From: Candidatus Soleaferrea massiliensis AP7
GTDB taxonomy: Bacteria > Bacillota > Clostridia > Oscillospirales > Ruminococcaceae
Assembly: GCF_000820765.1 (NCBI RefSeq)
Contig: NZ_CCYH01000018.1
Location: forward strand, 85,120-149,119
Direction of reading: 5' to 3'
Length of the DNA stretch: 64,000 nucleotides
Each line of letters starts with the position of its first letter. Position 1 is the first letter of the stretch. Made by a program: the position numbers and the translations under genes. Below are positions 45,333 to 60,800 of this stretch, in pieces. Below the pieces are notes generated by a model. It made no database searches. It had not been told where the DNA came from and was given only the letters and a program-made list of their open reading frames with translations.

Positions 45333-47978
45333 TTATTTTTTCATGCTGCGGATGATTTCCGGCAGCTTTTCAAACAACTGTTTCGGCGGGAAATCCTTCG
45401 GGATGCCGCCCATCGCGCTGTCCGGACGTCCGCCGCCGCTTCCGCCGGCGATGGCGCTGACCTCTTTGATCAGCTTGCCGGCATGCATGCCCTGCTTGAT
45501 GGCGTCCTTGCCGCAGACCATCATTAAGGACGGCTTGCCTTCATAGAAGGAACAGAGCAGCGCGACCATATCCGGGCGGTTTTCTTTGATGCGGTCACCG
45601 ATCTTGCGCAGCATTTCCGGTTTGGTTCCGGTAAAGACCGTGCCGGCAAGCTTGATGCCGTCGATGTCCATGGCGCTTTCCATCAGGCCGTCCAGCTTGG
45701 TATCCGCGAGTTTTTCGTTCATCTGCTCCAATTCGCGGTCCTTCTCTTTAAGCTGTGCGGTCAGTGCGGCCGCTTTATGAACCAGCTCGTGCGGGTCGCC
45801 CAGCTTCATCGCGTCGGCGGCCTGCTGAATCGTGCTGTTGGCTTCGTCCAGCAGTCCCAGCACGCCGAAGCCGGTTGTGGCTTCGATGCGGCGGATGCCG
45901 GCTGCGACCGAGGATTCCGAGATGATCTTGAACAGACCGATCTGCGCGGTGTTTTGGATGTGCGTGCCGCCGCAGAGCTCCACCGAGTAATCGTCAACGC
46001 CGACCACGCGGACGACATCGCCGTACTTCTCGCTGAACAGCGCCATTGCGCCGCTCTTCTTCGCTTCGTCGATGCTCATTTCGCGGGTGGACACATCGAT
46101 GGCTTCCAGAATCTTTTCATTGACCAGGAATTCGACCTTCCGGAGTTCTTCCGGCGTGACGGCAGAGAAATGCGAGAAGTCGAAGCGCAGGCGGTCGGGT
46201 TCAACCAGCGAACCAGCCTGATGGACATGGTCGCCGAGCACCCGGCGCAGCGCCGCCTGCAGCAGATGCACCGCGGTATGGTTGCGCATGATCGCCTTGC
46301 GGCGGGCCATGTTGACGATGGCCTTGACCTTGTCGCCCTTCTGCACGACGCCGGTCTTCATGCGTCCGATGTGCATATAGTGGCCGGTTGCGGACTTCTT
46401 GCAATCGAACACCTCGAAGACGCCGATATCGCTTTCGATGGAACCGGCGTCGCCGATCTGTCCGCCGCTCTCCGCATAGAACGGGGTCTTGTCGAGCAGG
46501 ATGATCGCCTCGTCTCCCTCTTCGATGGAATCGACGATTTCTCCATTTTTGACCAGTGTCTGCACGCCGGCCGGGGTTTCAAGCGTCTCATAGCCCAGGA
46601 AATCGAAGCCGAATTCATCGATGCCGGCAAGCACATCATCCGACCAGCCGACCGAATCCAGATCGGCGCGCGCGTTTCTGGCGCGTTCCCGCTGTTCGTT
46701 CATCAGCTCAAGGAACCGGTCCTCCTCAAAGTCGACGCCGCGTTCCTCGATGATCTCCTTGGTCAGGTCGACCGGGAAGCCGAACGTATCGTACAGCTTG
46801 AACGCCTGCTCACCCGAGAGTCTGGCGTTCTCGACTTCCGAAGCGGAAAGCTCGTCGAGGATGTGGTTCAGCAGCTCCATGCCCTGGTCGATGGTTTTGG
46901 AGAAACGCTCCTCCTCCACCTGCACGACCTTCTTGATGTAGTCCTGCCGCTCCACAAGCTCGGGATACGCGGTCTTATTCTCCTGGATGACGGTATCCAC
47001 GACCTTGTAGAGGAAGTTTTCCTGGATGCCCAGCAGCCTTCCATGGCGCGCGGCGCGGCGCAGCAGCCTTCTGAGCACATAGCCGCGTCCCTCGTTGGAT
47101 GGGATGACGCCGTCACAGATCATGAACGTGGTGCTGCGGATGTGGTCGGTGATGACCCGCAGCGACACGTCGGTCTTTTCGCTTTCATGGTATTTCACGC
47201 CGGCAATCTCCATGATGTGCTTCATGATGTTCTGCACGGTGTCGACCTCGAACAGGTTGTCGACGCCCTGCATGATGCAGGCGAGGCGTTCGAGTCCCAT
47301 TCCGGTGTCGATGTTCGGGTGCTCGAGCTTTGTATAGTTGCCGTTGCCGTCGTTGTCGAACTGGGAGAATACGAGGTTCCAGAATTCAACGTACCGGTCG
47401 CAGTCGCAGCCGACCGCGCAGTCCGGCTTGCCGCAGCTGTTTTCGGGGCCGCGGTCATAGTAGATTTCGGAGCACGGTCCGCAAGGACCGGTTCCGATCT
47501 CCCAGAAATTGTCCTCCTTGCCGAGACGAACGATCCTGTCCGGCGAAACGCCGACCTGCTTCGTCCAGATGTCGAACGCTTCGTCGTCGTCGAGATAGAT
47601 GGTCACCCAGAGCTTGTCAACCGGGAGCTCCAGCACCTCTGTGACGAATTCCCAAGCCCATTTGGTCGCTTCCACCTTGAAGTAGTCGCCGAACGAGAAG
47701 TTGCCCATCATTTCAAAATAGGTGCCGTGGCGGGAGGTTTTTCCAACGCGCTCGATATCCGGCGTCCGGATGCATTTCTGACAGGTGGTGACGCGCTTGT
47801 TCGGCGGCGTCGCCTGTCCAAGGAACCATTTTTTCATCGGCGCCATGCCGGAATTGATCAGCAGCAGGCTGTTGTCGTCGATTGGGACGAGCGGGAAGCT
47901 CGGCAGCCTGGTATGCTGTTTGCTTTCAAAGAAGGATAAAAACTTTTCCCTGAGTTCATTGAGGCCTGTCCATTGCAT
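45333..47978 (-). CDS. alaS: Alanyl-tRNA synthetase
   Basis: About 881 residues, class II synthetase charging tRNA-Ala. The catalytic core begins LREKFLSFFESKQHTRLPSF with the class II motifs, followed by the editing domain with its zinc-binding histidines H567 and H571 (NHTAVHLL) and CGGTH further on, and the C-terminal oligomerisation domain rich in glycine (AGGSGGGRPDSAMGG). ATG 47978 follows GGTGG; an in-frame ATG at 47993 is too close to its GGAG. Expression is governed by the T-box leader upstream, so it rises when tRNA-Ala is uncharged. Confidence 0.97.
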   Translation of the reverse strand: MQWTGLNELREKFLSFFESKQHTRLPSFPLVPIDDNSLLLINSGMAPMKKWFLGQATPPNKRVTTCQKCIRTPDIERVGKTSRHGTYFEMMGNFSFGDYFKVEATKWAWEFVTEVLELPVDKLWVTIYLDDDEAFDIWTKQVGVSPDRIVRLGKEDNFWEIGTGPCGPCSEIYYDRGPENSCGKPDCAVGCDCDRYVEFWNLVFSQFDNDGNGNYTKLEHPNIDTGMGLERLACIMQGVDNLFEVDTVQNIMKHIMEIAGVKYHESEKTDVSLRVITDHIRSTTFMICDGVIPSNEGRGYVLRRLLRRAARHGRLLGIQENFLYKVVDTVIQENKTAYPELVERQDYIKKVVQVEEERFSKTIDQGMELLNHILDELSASEVENARLSGEQAFKLYDTFGFPVDLTKEIIEERGVDFEEDRFLELMNEQRERARNARADLDSVGWSDDVLAGIDEFGFDFLGYETLETPAGVQTLVKNGEIVDSIEEGDEAIILLDKTPFYAESGGQIGDAGSIESDIGVFEVFDCKKSATGHYMHIGRMKTGVVQKGDKVKAIVNMARRKAIMRNHTAVHLLQAALRRVLGDHVHQAGSLVEPDRLRFDFSHFSAVTPEELRKVEFLVNEKILEAIDVSTREMSIDEAKKSGAMALFSEKYGDVVRVVGVDDYSVELCGGTHIQNTAQIGLFKIISESSVAAGIRRIEATTGFGVLGLLDEANSTIQQAADAMKLGDPHELVHKAAALTAQLKEKDRELEQMNEKLADTKLDGLMESAMDIDGIKLAGTVFTGTKPEMLRKIGDRIKENRPDMVALLCSFYEGKPSLMMVCGKDAIKQGMHAGKLIKEVSAIAGGSGGGRPDSAMGGIPKDFPPKQLFEKLPEIIRSMKK

Positions 47979-48119
47979 AATGTTTACCACCATTTCTCCG
48001 TGCGGCCTATCAGTCAGAATCTATGCGGCGGCCCCCGCACGGCGGGCCTTTATCATGTTCTTCAAACAGCAGAGGGGGCTTTCAAACCGGATATGCGGTT
48101 TTCTTTCTGCAGGCGGATG

Positions 48120-48395
48120 AAGGCCGCAAAAAAGAAAAAAGCCTTCCTCCCACCTGCCAAACCGGCAGATATGGGACGAAAACTTCTCAGCTCCGTGGTA
48201 CCACCCAAATTGTGTTTTGCAACACCACTCGTACCCTTTAACGCAGGAATTACGCCGAAACTTCATGGGGCTTCGGGACTCCGGGAGCAGCGGACCAACG
48301 GTCTTTGGCAGAAGGGCCTTGCAGCCTGCGGACCCTCTCTCTGTGCAGCCTTGTACCGGTCTTTCCCGTCACTGTCTTTGAACAAATTAACCTAG
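48120..48395 (-). promoter_or_regulatory. T-box leader of alaS
   Basis: On the minus strand the leader contains the T-box sequence GGGTGGTACCACGG (complement of 48193-48206), which binds the acceptor end of uncharged tRNA. It is followed by a terminator stem (CTGCC/GGCAG core, about 48150-48175) and a run of T before alaS. The upstream 180 bases form the long stem I; I could not assign the specifier codon with confidence. tRNA-Ala is expected from the downstream gene. Confidence 0.93.
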
Positions 48396-48399
48396 CATA

Positions 48400-48428
48400 A
48401 GTATAATACCTGCCGGCGAAAAAGTCAA
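48400..48428 (-). promoter_or_regulatory. alaS promoter
   Basis: On the minus strand, TTGACT (48423-48428), a 17-bp spacer and TATACT (48400-48405) form a strong sigma-A promoter directly before the T-box leader. Confidence 0.85.
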
Positions 48429-48727
48429 CATACCTTCGGCATCTTTTCTGGAAAACACGCCTTTTTCGATTGTTTATCCCATCTGCTGATGCGTTGACCG
48501 CTCAAGGTCAGATGATTTTACGCGCACATGAAAAAGTATCTGTGCGGATATCCCGCTGTAACCCGGTGGAGCAAGTAGCAAGCTTATTCCGATCGATACG
48601 GCTGCCAATGGGACAGATGGATTTTCTGTGTGACAATTCCAGTTCAGACAGCGACGATGCGTTTTATTCAGGCGCCTGTCAGATGAATGCGGTGTTCCTG
48701 CGCGGCAGAGACAGTTTCCGCGGCGTC
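48429..48727. other. Intergenic region, no gene seen
   Basis: About 300 bp between the alaS promoter and the gph stop codon. Frames on both strands are open for short distances but show no ribosome-binding site or family motif. Confidence 0.5.
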
Positions 48728-49384
48728 CTATTCGTGACCGAGCAGTTCGAGAACATCCATCGGGTGCATGACAACAGCGTCTGCGCCGGCGTTTCGGAGT
48801 TCCTCTTCGCCGCGGAATCCCCAGGCGGCGCCAATGCAGCGGATACCGGCATTCTGTGCGGTCTGCACGTCGACATCCGAGTCGCCGATGTACAGGCATT
48901 CCTCTTTCGGGACACTCAGCCGTTCCAGTACCTGGTTTACGCCGGTTGGATCCGGCTTTTTGGGAATCGCTTTGCTTTGGCCGATAACGAGGTCAAAGGG
49001 GATGTCGGTGAACAGCTGGGATACAATTCTCTGAACAAACTCGTCAGGTTTGTTTGAGACAACGGCCGTTCTGATATCCTTCTCCCAAAGCAGGCGGATC
49101 AGCTCGGGTATGCCTGCGTATGCCCTGGTTTTATCCAGATAGTGCTTTTCATAATAGGCGTCAAACAGCTTTTTGACCGACTTTGCATTGATATCGTTCC
49201 GCTCATGCTCAGGCAGGATCCGTTCCATCAATGTGAAGATGCCGTCGCCGACAAAATGCTTGTAGGACTGCACGTCATGCGTGGGAAATTCAAGCACCTC
49301 CAGCGCATAGTTACAGCTGTCGGCAAGGTCGTCCAGGGAATTGATCAATGTTCCGTCCAGATCAAAGATGCAGCATGTTTTCAT
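48728..49384 (-). CDS. gph: HAD-family phosphoglycolate phosphatase-like protein
   Basis: 218 residues. A HAD hydrolase with motif I IFDLDGTLINS (D8 nucleophile, D10), a four-helix C2-type cap, motif II TAVVSNKP, the motif III lysine in KKPDPTGVNQVLE, and motif IV YIGDSDVDVQTAQNAG. This arrangement is that of phosphoglycolate phosphatase (Gph) and related sugar-phosphate phosphatases, and the true substrate may differ. It is a single gene. Confidence 0.88.
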   Translation of the reverse strand: MKTCCIFDLDGTLINSLDDLADSCNYALEVLEFPTHDVQSYKHFVGDGIFTLMERILPEHERNDINAKSVKKLFDAYYEKHYLDKTRAYAGIPELIRLLWEKDIRTAVVSNKPDEFVQRIVSQLFTDIPFDLVIGQSKAIPKKPDPTGVNQVLERLSVPKEECLYIGDSDVDVQTAQNAGIRCIGAAWGFRGEEELRNAGADAVVMHPMDVLELLGHE

Positions 49385-49782
49385 AAAAATCCCTCCTGTT
49401 TTAAGATCATCTCATCATAGCATACCGATATCACAAAGGTATCAGGAGATATGAGATATTTCTTGAATTTCTCTGTTCGCTGGCGCATAGATGACCGGGG
49501 ATAAGAAAACCGATTCATGTATGGCAGCAATCCGGTCAATGGTTTGCGCGCCGTACCGATGGTGCGGCTTACCTGGTGAACCTTGAACCGTGGAACTTAC
49601 CGCAGACAAGATTCAGGCGTCCGCGCAGCGGCAATGATTTTGTTCAAGCAAGCAGATAAAGCCTTGCGGACAGCGGTTGAAATCGGATGCCTGAATTTTC
49701 TTTGTAACCGGCAGAGATCATTCCCCGTAAAATAGTATGGACAGGGAAACTATGAATCCAATTAAGGGAGGGGATGGATGAA
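49385..49782. other. Intergenic region, no gene seen
   Basis: Nearly 400 bp between two divergent genes. No gene or recognised RNA motif was found; it presumably carries both promoters. Confidence 0.5.
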
Positions 49783-50358
49783 ATGTTCAGTCAGCAAAGA
49801 TTCAGTGAAGTTACAAAGACCTATCTCTGCCGTTATTATGAAATCCTGAATGAAATGATTGCGGGCATGACGGAGGTCCGGCTTACAGACAGCCTTTCGC
49901 ACAACTTTATTGTACAGATGATTCCGCATCACAAAGCGGCCATTGAAATGTCGCGCAATCTTTTGCAATATACGACCTTTGTCCCGCTGCAGAATATTGC
50001 TTTGGGTATCATAGATGAACAGACGAAGAGCATCGCGGATATGCAGGGCATCCTTACGCGATGCGCCGGCCTGAAAAATTCGCAGCAGGATCTGTGTCTT
50101 TATGATAAGGAATTCCAGCGCATTACGCAGACGATGTTCACACAAATGCTGAATGCCTGTACCACAAATAATATCAACGCCAGCTTTATGCATGAAATGA
50201 TCCCCCACCATGAGGGCGCCATTCGTATGTCTCAAAACATACTTCGCTATCATATCTGCCCGGAGCTTCATCCGATCGTTCGGGCCATCGTCGAATCGCA
50301 GAAGAAGGGCATACAAAAAATGAAACGGCTTCTGCAGTGCGGTTCCATGATATCATAA
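49783..50358 (+). CDS. Protein with two DUF305 domains
   Basis: 191 residues made of two DUF305 (ferritin-like four-helix) units. Each carries the hallmark motif: MIPHHKAAIEMS (H49, H50) and MIPHHEGAIRMS (H142, H143). DUF305 proteins are usually exported and linked to metal handling, but this one has no signal peptide and would be cytoplasmic or spore-located. ATG 49783 follows AAGGGAGG; an in-frame ATG at 49774 overlaps that site. It is convergent with two CotF-like coat genes, from which a 20-bp-arm terminator separates it. Confidence 0.88.
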   Translation: MFSQQRFSEVTKTYLCRYYEILNEMIAGMTEVRLTDSLSHNFIVQMIPHHKAAIEMSRNLLQYTTFVPLQNIALGIIDEQTKSIADMQGILTRCAGLKNSQQDLCLYDKEFQRITQTMFTQMLNACTTNNINASFMHEMIPHHEGAIRMSQNILRYHICPELHPIVRAIVESQKKGIQKMKRLLQCGSMIS

Positions 50359-50402
50359 AAGCAGCGCAGGTCCGATGAGCATCGGACCTGCGCTGCTTTT
50401 GG
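50357..50402. terminator. Bidirectional terminator, 20-bp perfect arms
   Basis: Arms at 50357-50376 and 50381-50400 are perfectly complementary around a GAGC loop and carry A and T runs at their ends, serving convergent genes. Confidence 0.92.
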
Positions 50403-50410
50403 GTTTCGGC

Positions 50411-50665
50411 TTACTGGGCGCTCTGTGCCATGAATTTCTGTTTTAAGGAATTCACCTTGTTCTGTTCCACCTGTTCAGTGGGATACCAGCCTTTGGCAGC
50501 CATCTTGTCGTAAAGGGTATCCTGCATGCACAATGCGTCATTCAGAGCGGTGCTGAATGCCTGGTGCACATTGTCTGTGGGGGATTCGATGGTTCCGTGC
50601 ATAAACAGGTCGCAAACGCCTTTTTCCAAAAGAAGAATATTTTCCATCAGATTCTTATCGTCCAT
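50411..50665 (-). CDS. CotF-like spore coat protein
   Basis: 84 residues. Helical protein similar to the C-terminal part of the Bacillus coat protein CotF: NVHQAFSTALNDALCMQDTL followed by YDKMAAKGWYPTEQVEQNKV, where the KGWYPTEQ segment is characteristic. AAGGAGATGTG precedes the ATG. It follows the smaller helical gene by 18 bp and is probably co-transcribed with it. Its presence implies that the organism sporulates. Confidence 0.88.
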   Translation of the reverse strand: MDDKNLMENILLLEKGVCDLFMHGTIESPTDNVHQAFSTALNDALCMQDTLYDKMAAKGWYPTEQVEQNKVNSLKQKFMAQSAQ

Positions 50666-50683
50666 TATTCACATCTCCTTCTA

Positions 50684-50860
50684 TTATCCGAGTAATCCGT
50701 AAAAGCTCTGGAAAATCTGCTGATGTTTCTGCGCCATCTGCTCAACGCAGTTTTTCAGCTCCATATCCTGAATCTGGCCGGCGGTTTCTTTGCACTTGGT
50801 CTGAAAGTACGTTGCATGGCCCAGTGCGTCTTCTACATACAATAACTCTTTGGTTGTCAT
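50684..50860 (-). CDS. Small helical coat-associated protein, CotF-like
   Basis: About 58 residues. TKELLYVEDALGHATYFQTK and following residues form a helical hairpin resembling small CotF-family or ferritin-like coat proteins found next to cotF homologues in Clostridia. The ATG at 50860 follows TAGGAGG; an in-frame TTG at 50869 would lie too close. It is the first gene of the pair, 18 bp upstream of the 84-residue coat protein. Confidence 0.8.
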   Translation of the reverse strand: MTTKELLYVEDALGHATYFQTKCKETAGQIQDMELKNCVEQMAQKHQQIFQSFYGLLG

Positions 50861-51311
50861 GAGTACCAAACCTCCTAAAATTTATTTCAGTGATAGTTTT
50901 GGTAGTTATCATGAGAATATACATTTATGGAAATTATTTTGGGTGCATCAGGATGATTCCCGCTCGTCATACAACCTATAAAGTACAGGGTAAACTGGCA
51001 GGAAAGGGTTCTGCCAGCACACAGCGGCGGCGTGATGCGCAGGCAGGCTGGCCCTGCGGTGGCATTCCGGCCAGTCGGCATGTGGCTTTAGGGGCGTTAC
51101 GATGCGGTTTGCGCATTGCTTTCCCACGGTGCAAAGTATCTGCCGAAGTGTATTTCAAGCCAGGGAATTCTGCCATACGGTGCAAAGAGTTTGCTGTAAA
51201 TGTTGGATGTAAATAAGATAAATTGTGTACGGTCAAAGGTGTTCAATTCGCACAATTATTGATTAAATGTATATATTAAATATAAAATATTAATATAGTT
51301 TCGAAAAATAC
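50861..51311. other. Intergenic region, no gene seen
   Basis: Mixed-composition DNA with several small GC-rich hairpins (for example GCTGGCAGAACCC-type around 50995-51025) and an AT-rich end. No gene or named RNA was recognised. Confidence 0.5.
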
Positions 51312-51340
51312 TTGAATTGCCAGAAAATATATGGTAGAAT
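51312..51340 (+). promoter_or_regulatory. Promoter of the GH2/LamG gene
   Basis: TTGAAT (51312-51317), a 17-bp spacer and TAGAAT (51335-51340). The leader to the start codon would be about 310 bases and holds no recognised riboswitch. Confidence 0.7.
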
Positions 51341-51567
51341 TTTGTTAATCTCAGACTTGCTGTCGATCTTATCATATGATGTCCATCAACGTGCCTGTGT
51401 AAACGCCCGCGGATCCCGTGTATTCGCAGCGAACGAAACAAAACCTGCGGCCAATAAACAGGCTTGGGTGGAAAGGAGGAAAAGTACCGCAGGATACGTG
51501 ATATGCAGCATCCATCGTCGCGGATACAAAATGAGGCAGTGTGTCCGCCCGCTGGCCGGAATTTTGA

Positions 51568-56664
<5,097 letters not shown>

Positions 56665-57764
56665 TACGCAAAGCATATGCCAAAAGATGAGTTTGGGACG
56701 CAGAGCTATAGGAGCTGATGGGCTCATCCAGTGCATAAGGACGTCTGTACCAGTGACATGGCAGACGGATGTTCTTGAGTTCTGTAGCAGCGGGATCCCA
56801 TGATTCCCGGCGGATGCGTGGGATGAGGAGGTCCAAATCTTAAGTTGGCCGATAAGCGGGTACTCTATATCCAGAGCTAGGCCAGTTATGTGCGGATCAA
56901 TAAGCGGCGTGCTTCTTTGGAGGCGCGCCGCTTCAGTTTGTTCCAGAATCCATGAATGACGGCGGCGGTTCTTACCTGTTTTTTGGATTTTAACTTAGGC
57001 GATTGATCCACTTCAGCCCGGAAATCATATGTGCTTATCAGATGGCACGCAGCGGAGTGCTGTTGTTAACATTCAAAAAAATGATCAAGAACGCAGGATG
57101 AAGAGAAAGAACGGATAAAGTCCTGAAAGGGCATAATTTTTTGGACAAGAAAACCCGTGTTTGCTGATTCTGGACATGTAAAGAATGATGTGTCCCAAAA
57201 TGTCAGGTACTGTCCATGATAAAAAATTTTCGATGCGGTGTTTTGGCATGGATGAGCATGCCGCCTGCCTGTTGGATTTACGCAGTGACTGCAGATGGAG
57301 CCGTTTGGTCCTATGCCAAGTGTACCATGTTAAAAAGTATAAAAAATCAGTTTTGATTTTATGGTAAGGTTTTCTTGAAACTTCTTACAGCTCACTGCGG
57401 CATTTGGGGAAAAATCATAGATGCAACCTAAAATAACCAGTATTACAGCCATTTTTTTTCGGACGGGATCTCACAACGAGAATTGGGCCGACCCAATACC
57501 ATCAGTTGTACAGATTTTCATTTTTCACAGAACCGTCCAATGGTTAAAAATCTTTTAAGAGCTTTTTTTAAGGTGTAGAGCCATTCTTTTTGTTTTTTCC
57601 AAATAAAATTGGATCAAAACGGAATTGTTTTAGACAAACTGTGAAAAATGAAAGGACATACTATATATGCTGAAAAAATGTGCATATTTTTGCATTAGTA
57701 TGATAAAGCGATAAAATGCCAGTTATTTCTGTCGTTAAATTTTCATGCGTTTTATAGATTTCTC
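56665..57764. other. 1.1-kb gene-free region between the two GH2 genes
   Basis: No gene is convincing. A weak terminator-like stem AAGCGGCGTGC/GCGCGCCGCTT lies at 56902-56933. The right half is AT-rich and contains the inverted repeat at 57516-57653. Confidence 0.55.
57516..57653. repeat. 15-bp perfect inverted repeat upstream of the second GH2 gene
   Basis: TTTCATTTTTCACAG (57516-57530) and CTGTGAAAAATGAAA (57639-57653) are exact inverted copies separated by 108 bp, ending about 110 bp upstream of the promoter. They may be paired regulator sites. Confidence 0.75.
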
Positions 57765-57793
57765 TTGCTTTATAAGTCAAAATTCGTTATAAT
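57765..57793 (+). promoter_or_regulatory. Promoter of the dockerin GH2 gene
   Basis: TTGCTT (57765-57770), a 17-bp spacer and a perfect TATAAT (57788-57793) lie 80 bp upstream of the start codon. Confidence 0.82.
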
Positions 57794-57872
57794 GTAGTCA
57801 CATGGAGAGCGGATTATTACCAAATCCATGGAAAAACATGAATGAAATTTAAGGAAAAACAGGAGGGATCAA

Positions 57873-60800
57873 ATGAAAAAGCGCATCATGGCTTTGGCGC
57901 TCAGTTTGACAATGGCGGTAACCAGCACCGGTTTCACGGCTTTTGCGGCTGACGCTCCAACCTCTGACACACAGGCACAATATGTTTCCGAAGAAGCAGC
58001 TTCCGAGAGAAGCACCCTGTTTAACGACGACTGGAAATTCATTCTGGGCGACCCGGTGGGCGCACAGAATACAAGCTTCGACGATTCCGCTTGGCGGAAC
58101 CTCAACCTCCCGCACGACTGGAGCATCGAGTTCGATTTCAGCTACTCCTCGCCGGCAACCTCCGAGTGCGGTTATCTGGATGGCGGTACCGGCTGGTATC
58201 GCAAAACCTTTATTCTGCCGGAATCGATGGCGGGCAAGCGCATCACAATCGACTTCGGCGGCGTGTACATGGACTCCACCACCTATGTAAACGGCACACG
58301 GCTTGGCAACTATCCGAACGGATACATGCCGTTTTCGTATGACATCACCGATCAGGTGATCTGCGACGGCGTGACCGAAAATGTGGTTGCGGTCAAGGTG
58401 GTCAACCAGCTGCAGTCCAGCCGCTGGTACTCCGGATCGGGCATCTACCGCGACGTGCATCTGACCGTAACCGACAAGGTCCATGTGGACCGCTATGGCA
58501 CGATGATCACGACGCCGGATGTCAAGGATACCAAGGGCAACGGCCCGACGGCGGTCAATGTGAAGACCACCGTTGCGAACGATACCGGCGCGGCTGCGGA
58601 TGTTGTGGTCCGTTCCACCGTGATCGGCGCGGACGGCAATGCCGCAAGTGAGCCCGTCAGCTCCGAGGCGTTCAGTGTCGCGGCGGACGGCAAGACCGAA
58701 ACCGAACAGAATCTGTCGGTCATTGATCCGAAGCTTTGGGATGTCAAGGATCCGAACCTCTACACGCTTCTCACCGAAGTGCTGATTGGCGGACAGGTCG
58801 TCGACACCTATGAATCGACCTTCGGCTTCCGCTGGTTTGAGATGACGACCGACAACGGCTTCTATCTGAACGACAACTGGATGAAGCTGCAGGGCGTCTG
58901 CATGCACCATGACCAGGGTTCTCTGGGCGCGGTAGCAAACCGCAGCGCGATTGAGCGTCAGATGCGCATCATGAAGGACATGGGCGTCAACGCCATCCGC
59001 GTCACTCACAACCCGGCGGATGACAAGCTGATCGAGATCTGCAACGAGATGGGCTTATTGGTCATTGAAGAGGCGTTTGACACCTGGTCGGGCAAGAAGC
59101 CGTATGACTACGGACGTTTCTTCCAGCAGACCTGCACCGACCCGAACGCAAACGGCACCGAGACCTGGTCGGAATACGACCTCAAGATGATGGTCAAACG
59201 CGGCTACAACGCCCCGTCCATCTTCATGTGGTCGATCGGCAACGAGATCACCAACTCCCTGCCGACATCCTCCTCAGCAGGACTTGCCATGGCGAAAAAA
59301 TTACATAATATCGTCAAATCGATCGACACGACCCGCTACACCACCATCGGCGAGGACAAGTTCCGCGGCAACATGAGCGATACCTCCTCGAATCTCGGCA
59401 ATGCGAACATGGTGGGCGTATTCGACACCGTCGACGTACCGGGACTCAACTACAGTGAAAACCGCTACGATGCGATGCATCGTGAAAAACCGGACTGGAT
59501 GCTGTACGGCTCCGAGATCGCATCCGCGACCAGCAGCCGCGGCATCTACTACAACGAAGAGAAGAACCTTTCCAGAAATTATCAGCAGTCCTCCTACGAC
59601 AACGACCATGTGGGCTGGGGCAGAACCGCGACCGACTCGATGCTGCGCGACCGCAGCCGCAAATTCATCGGCGGCGAGTTCGTGTGGACCGGCTTCGACT
59701 ATATCGGCGAGCCGACACCGTGGAACCAGAGTACAACCACCCCGCCGAAGAGTTCCTATTTCGGCATCGTGGATACCGCGGGCCTGCCGAAGGATGCGTT
59801 CTACCTGTATCAGAGCCAGTGGACCAGCGTAGAGGAAAACCCGATGGTTCACATCTTCCCGCACTGGAACTGGGAAGACGATGCCCTGCGCAACCAGGCG
59901 AGCGCAGCGAACGGACAGATCCCGGTCCGCGTCTACACCAACGGACGCAGTGTGGAACTCTACTTCAAGCCGGCTTCCGACACCTCTGACGGCATCGGAG
60001 AGCAGGTGGGCGCACGCAAATCCTTCGAGGTTGTGACCCCGTACAAGGATGTCGCGGAGGTCAAGGACAACCACGACAAGGAATACCAGCAGACCGCCGA
60101 CGGGAAACTCTGGCTCGAATGGAAGATGGACTTCACCCCGGGCACCCTGACCGCGATTTCCTATGATAAGGATGGCAACGAAGTGGCGCGTGAATCCATG
60201 ACGACAGCCGGAGAAGCCGCAAAGGTTTCGCTGGTACCGGAAAAGAAGGTCATCCAGGCCGACGGCTCTGAAATCTCCTATATTGAAGTGGACATCACCG
60301 ACAAGGACGGCAATCTCGTGCCGACCGCTGACAACGAAGTCTTCTTCAACGTGACCGGCAACGGCAAGATTGTCGGCGTTGACAACGGCAACGCGGCCAG
60401 CTGGGAGCGGTACAAGGATACTGACGGCGTTTGGAAGAGAAAGGCGTTCAGCGGCAAAGCGATGGTACTCGTACAGTCCACCAAGGATGCCGGCAGCTTT
60501 ACGCTGACCGCGACCTCCGCGGGACTGAAAGCCGACAGCACCAAGGTCTTCACCATCGATGAAAACACACCGGAAAACAGCATCGTCGGCTACAATGTCC
60601 GCGATATCGATGCGGTCATCGGACAGGAGCTCGTTCTCCCATCCACCGTCGAAGCGATCCTCAGCGACGGCTCCACCCAGCAGAAGAATGTCACCTGGGA
60701 TGCGGTCGATCCGGAAAATCTTCAGAATCCAGGCGTCTTCACCCTTGGCGGAACCGTGGAGAACGGCGACAGAGTGGAAGCGCGCGTGATCGTGGTGGGT

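Noticed and set aside
45777..47939. A 720-codon plus-strand frame opposite alaS
   Set aside because: The alaS reading is certain, and the antisense frame has no recognisable motif or ribosome-binding site.
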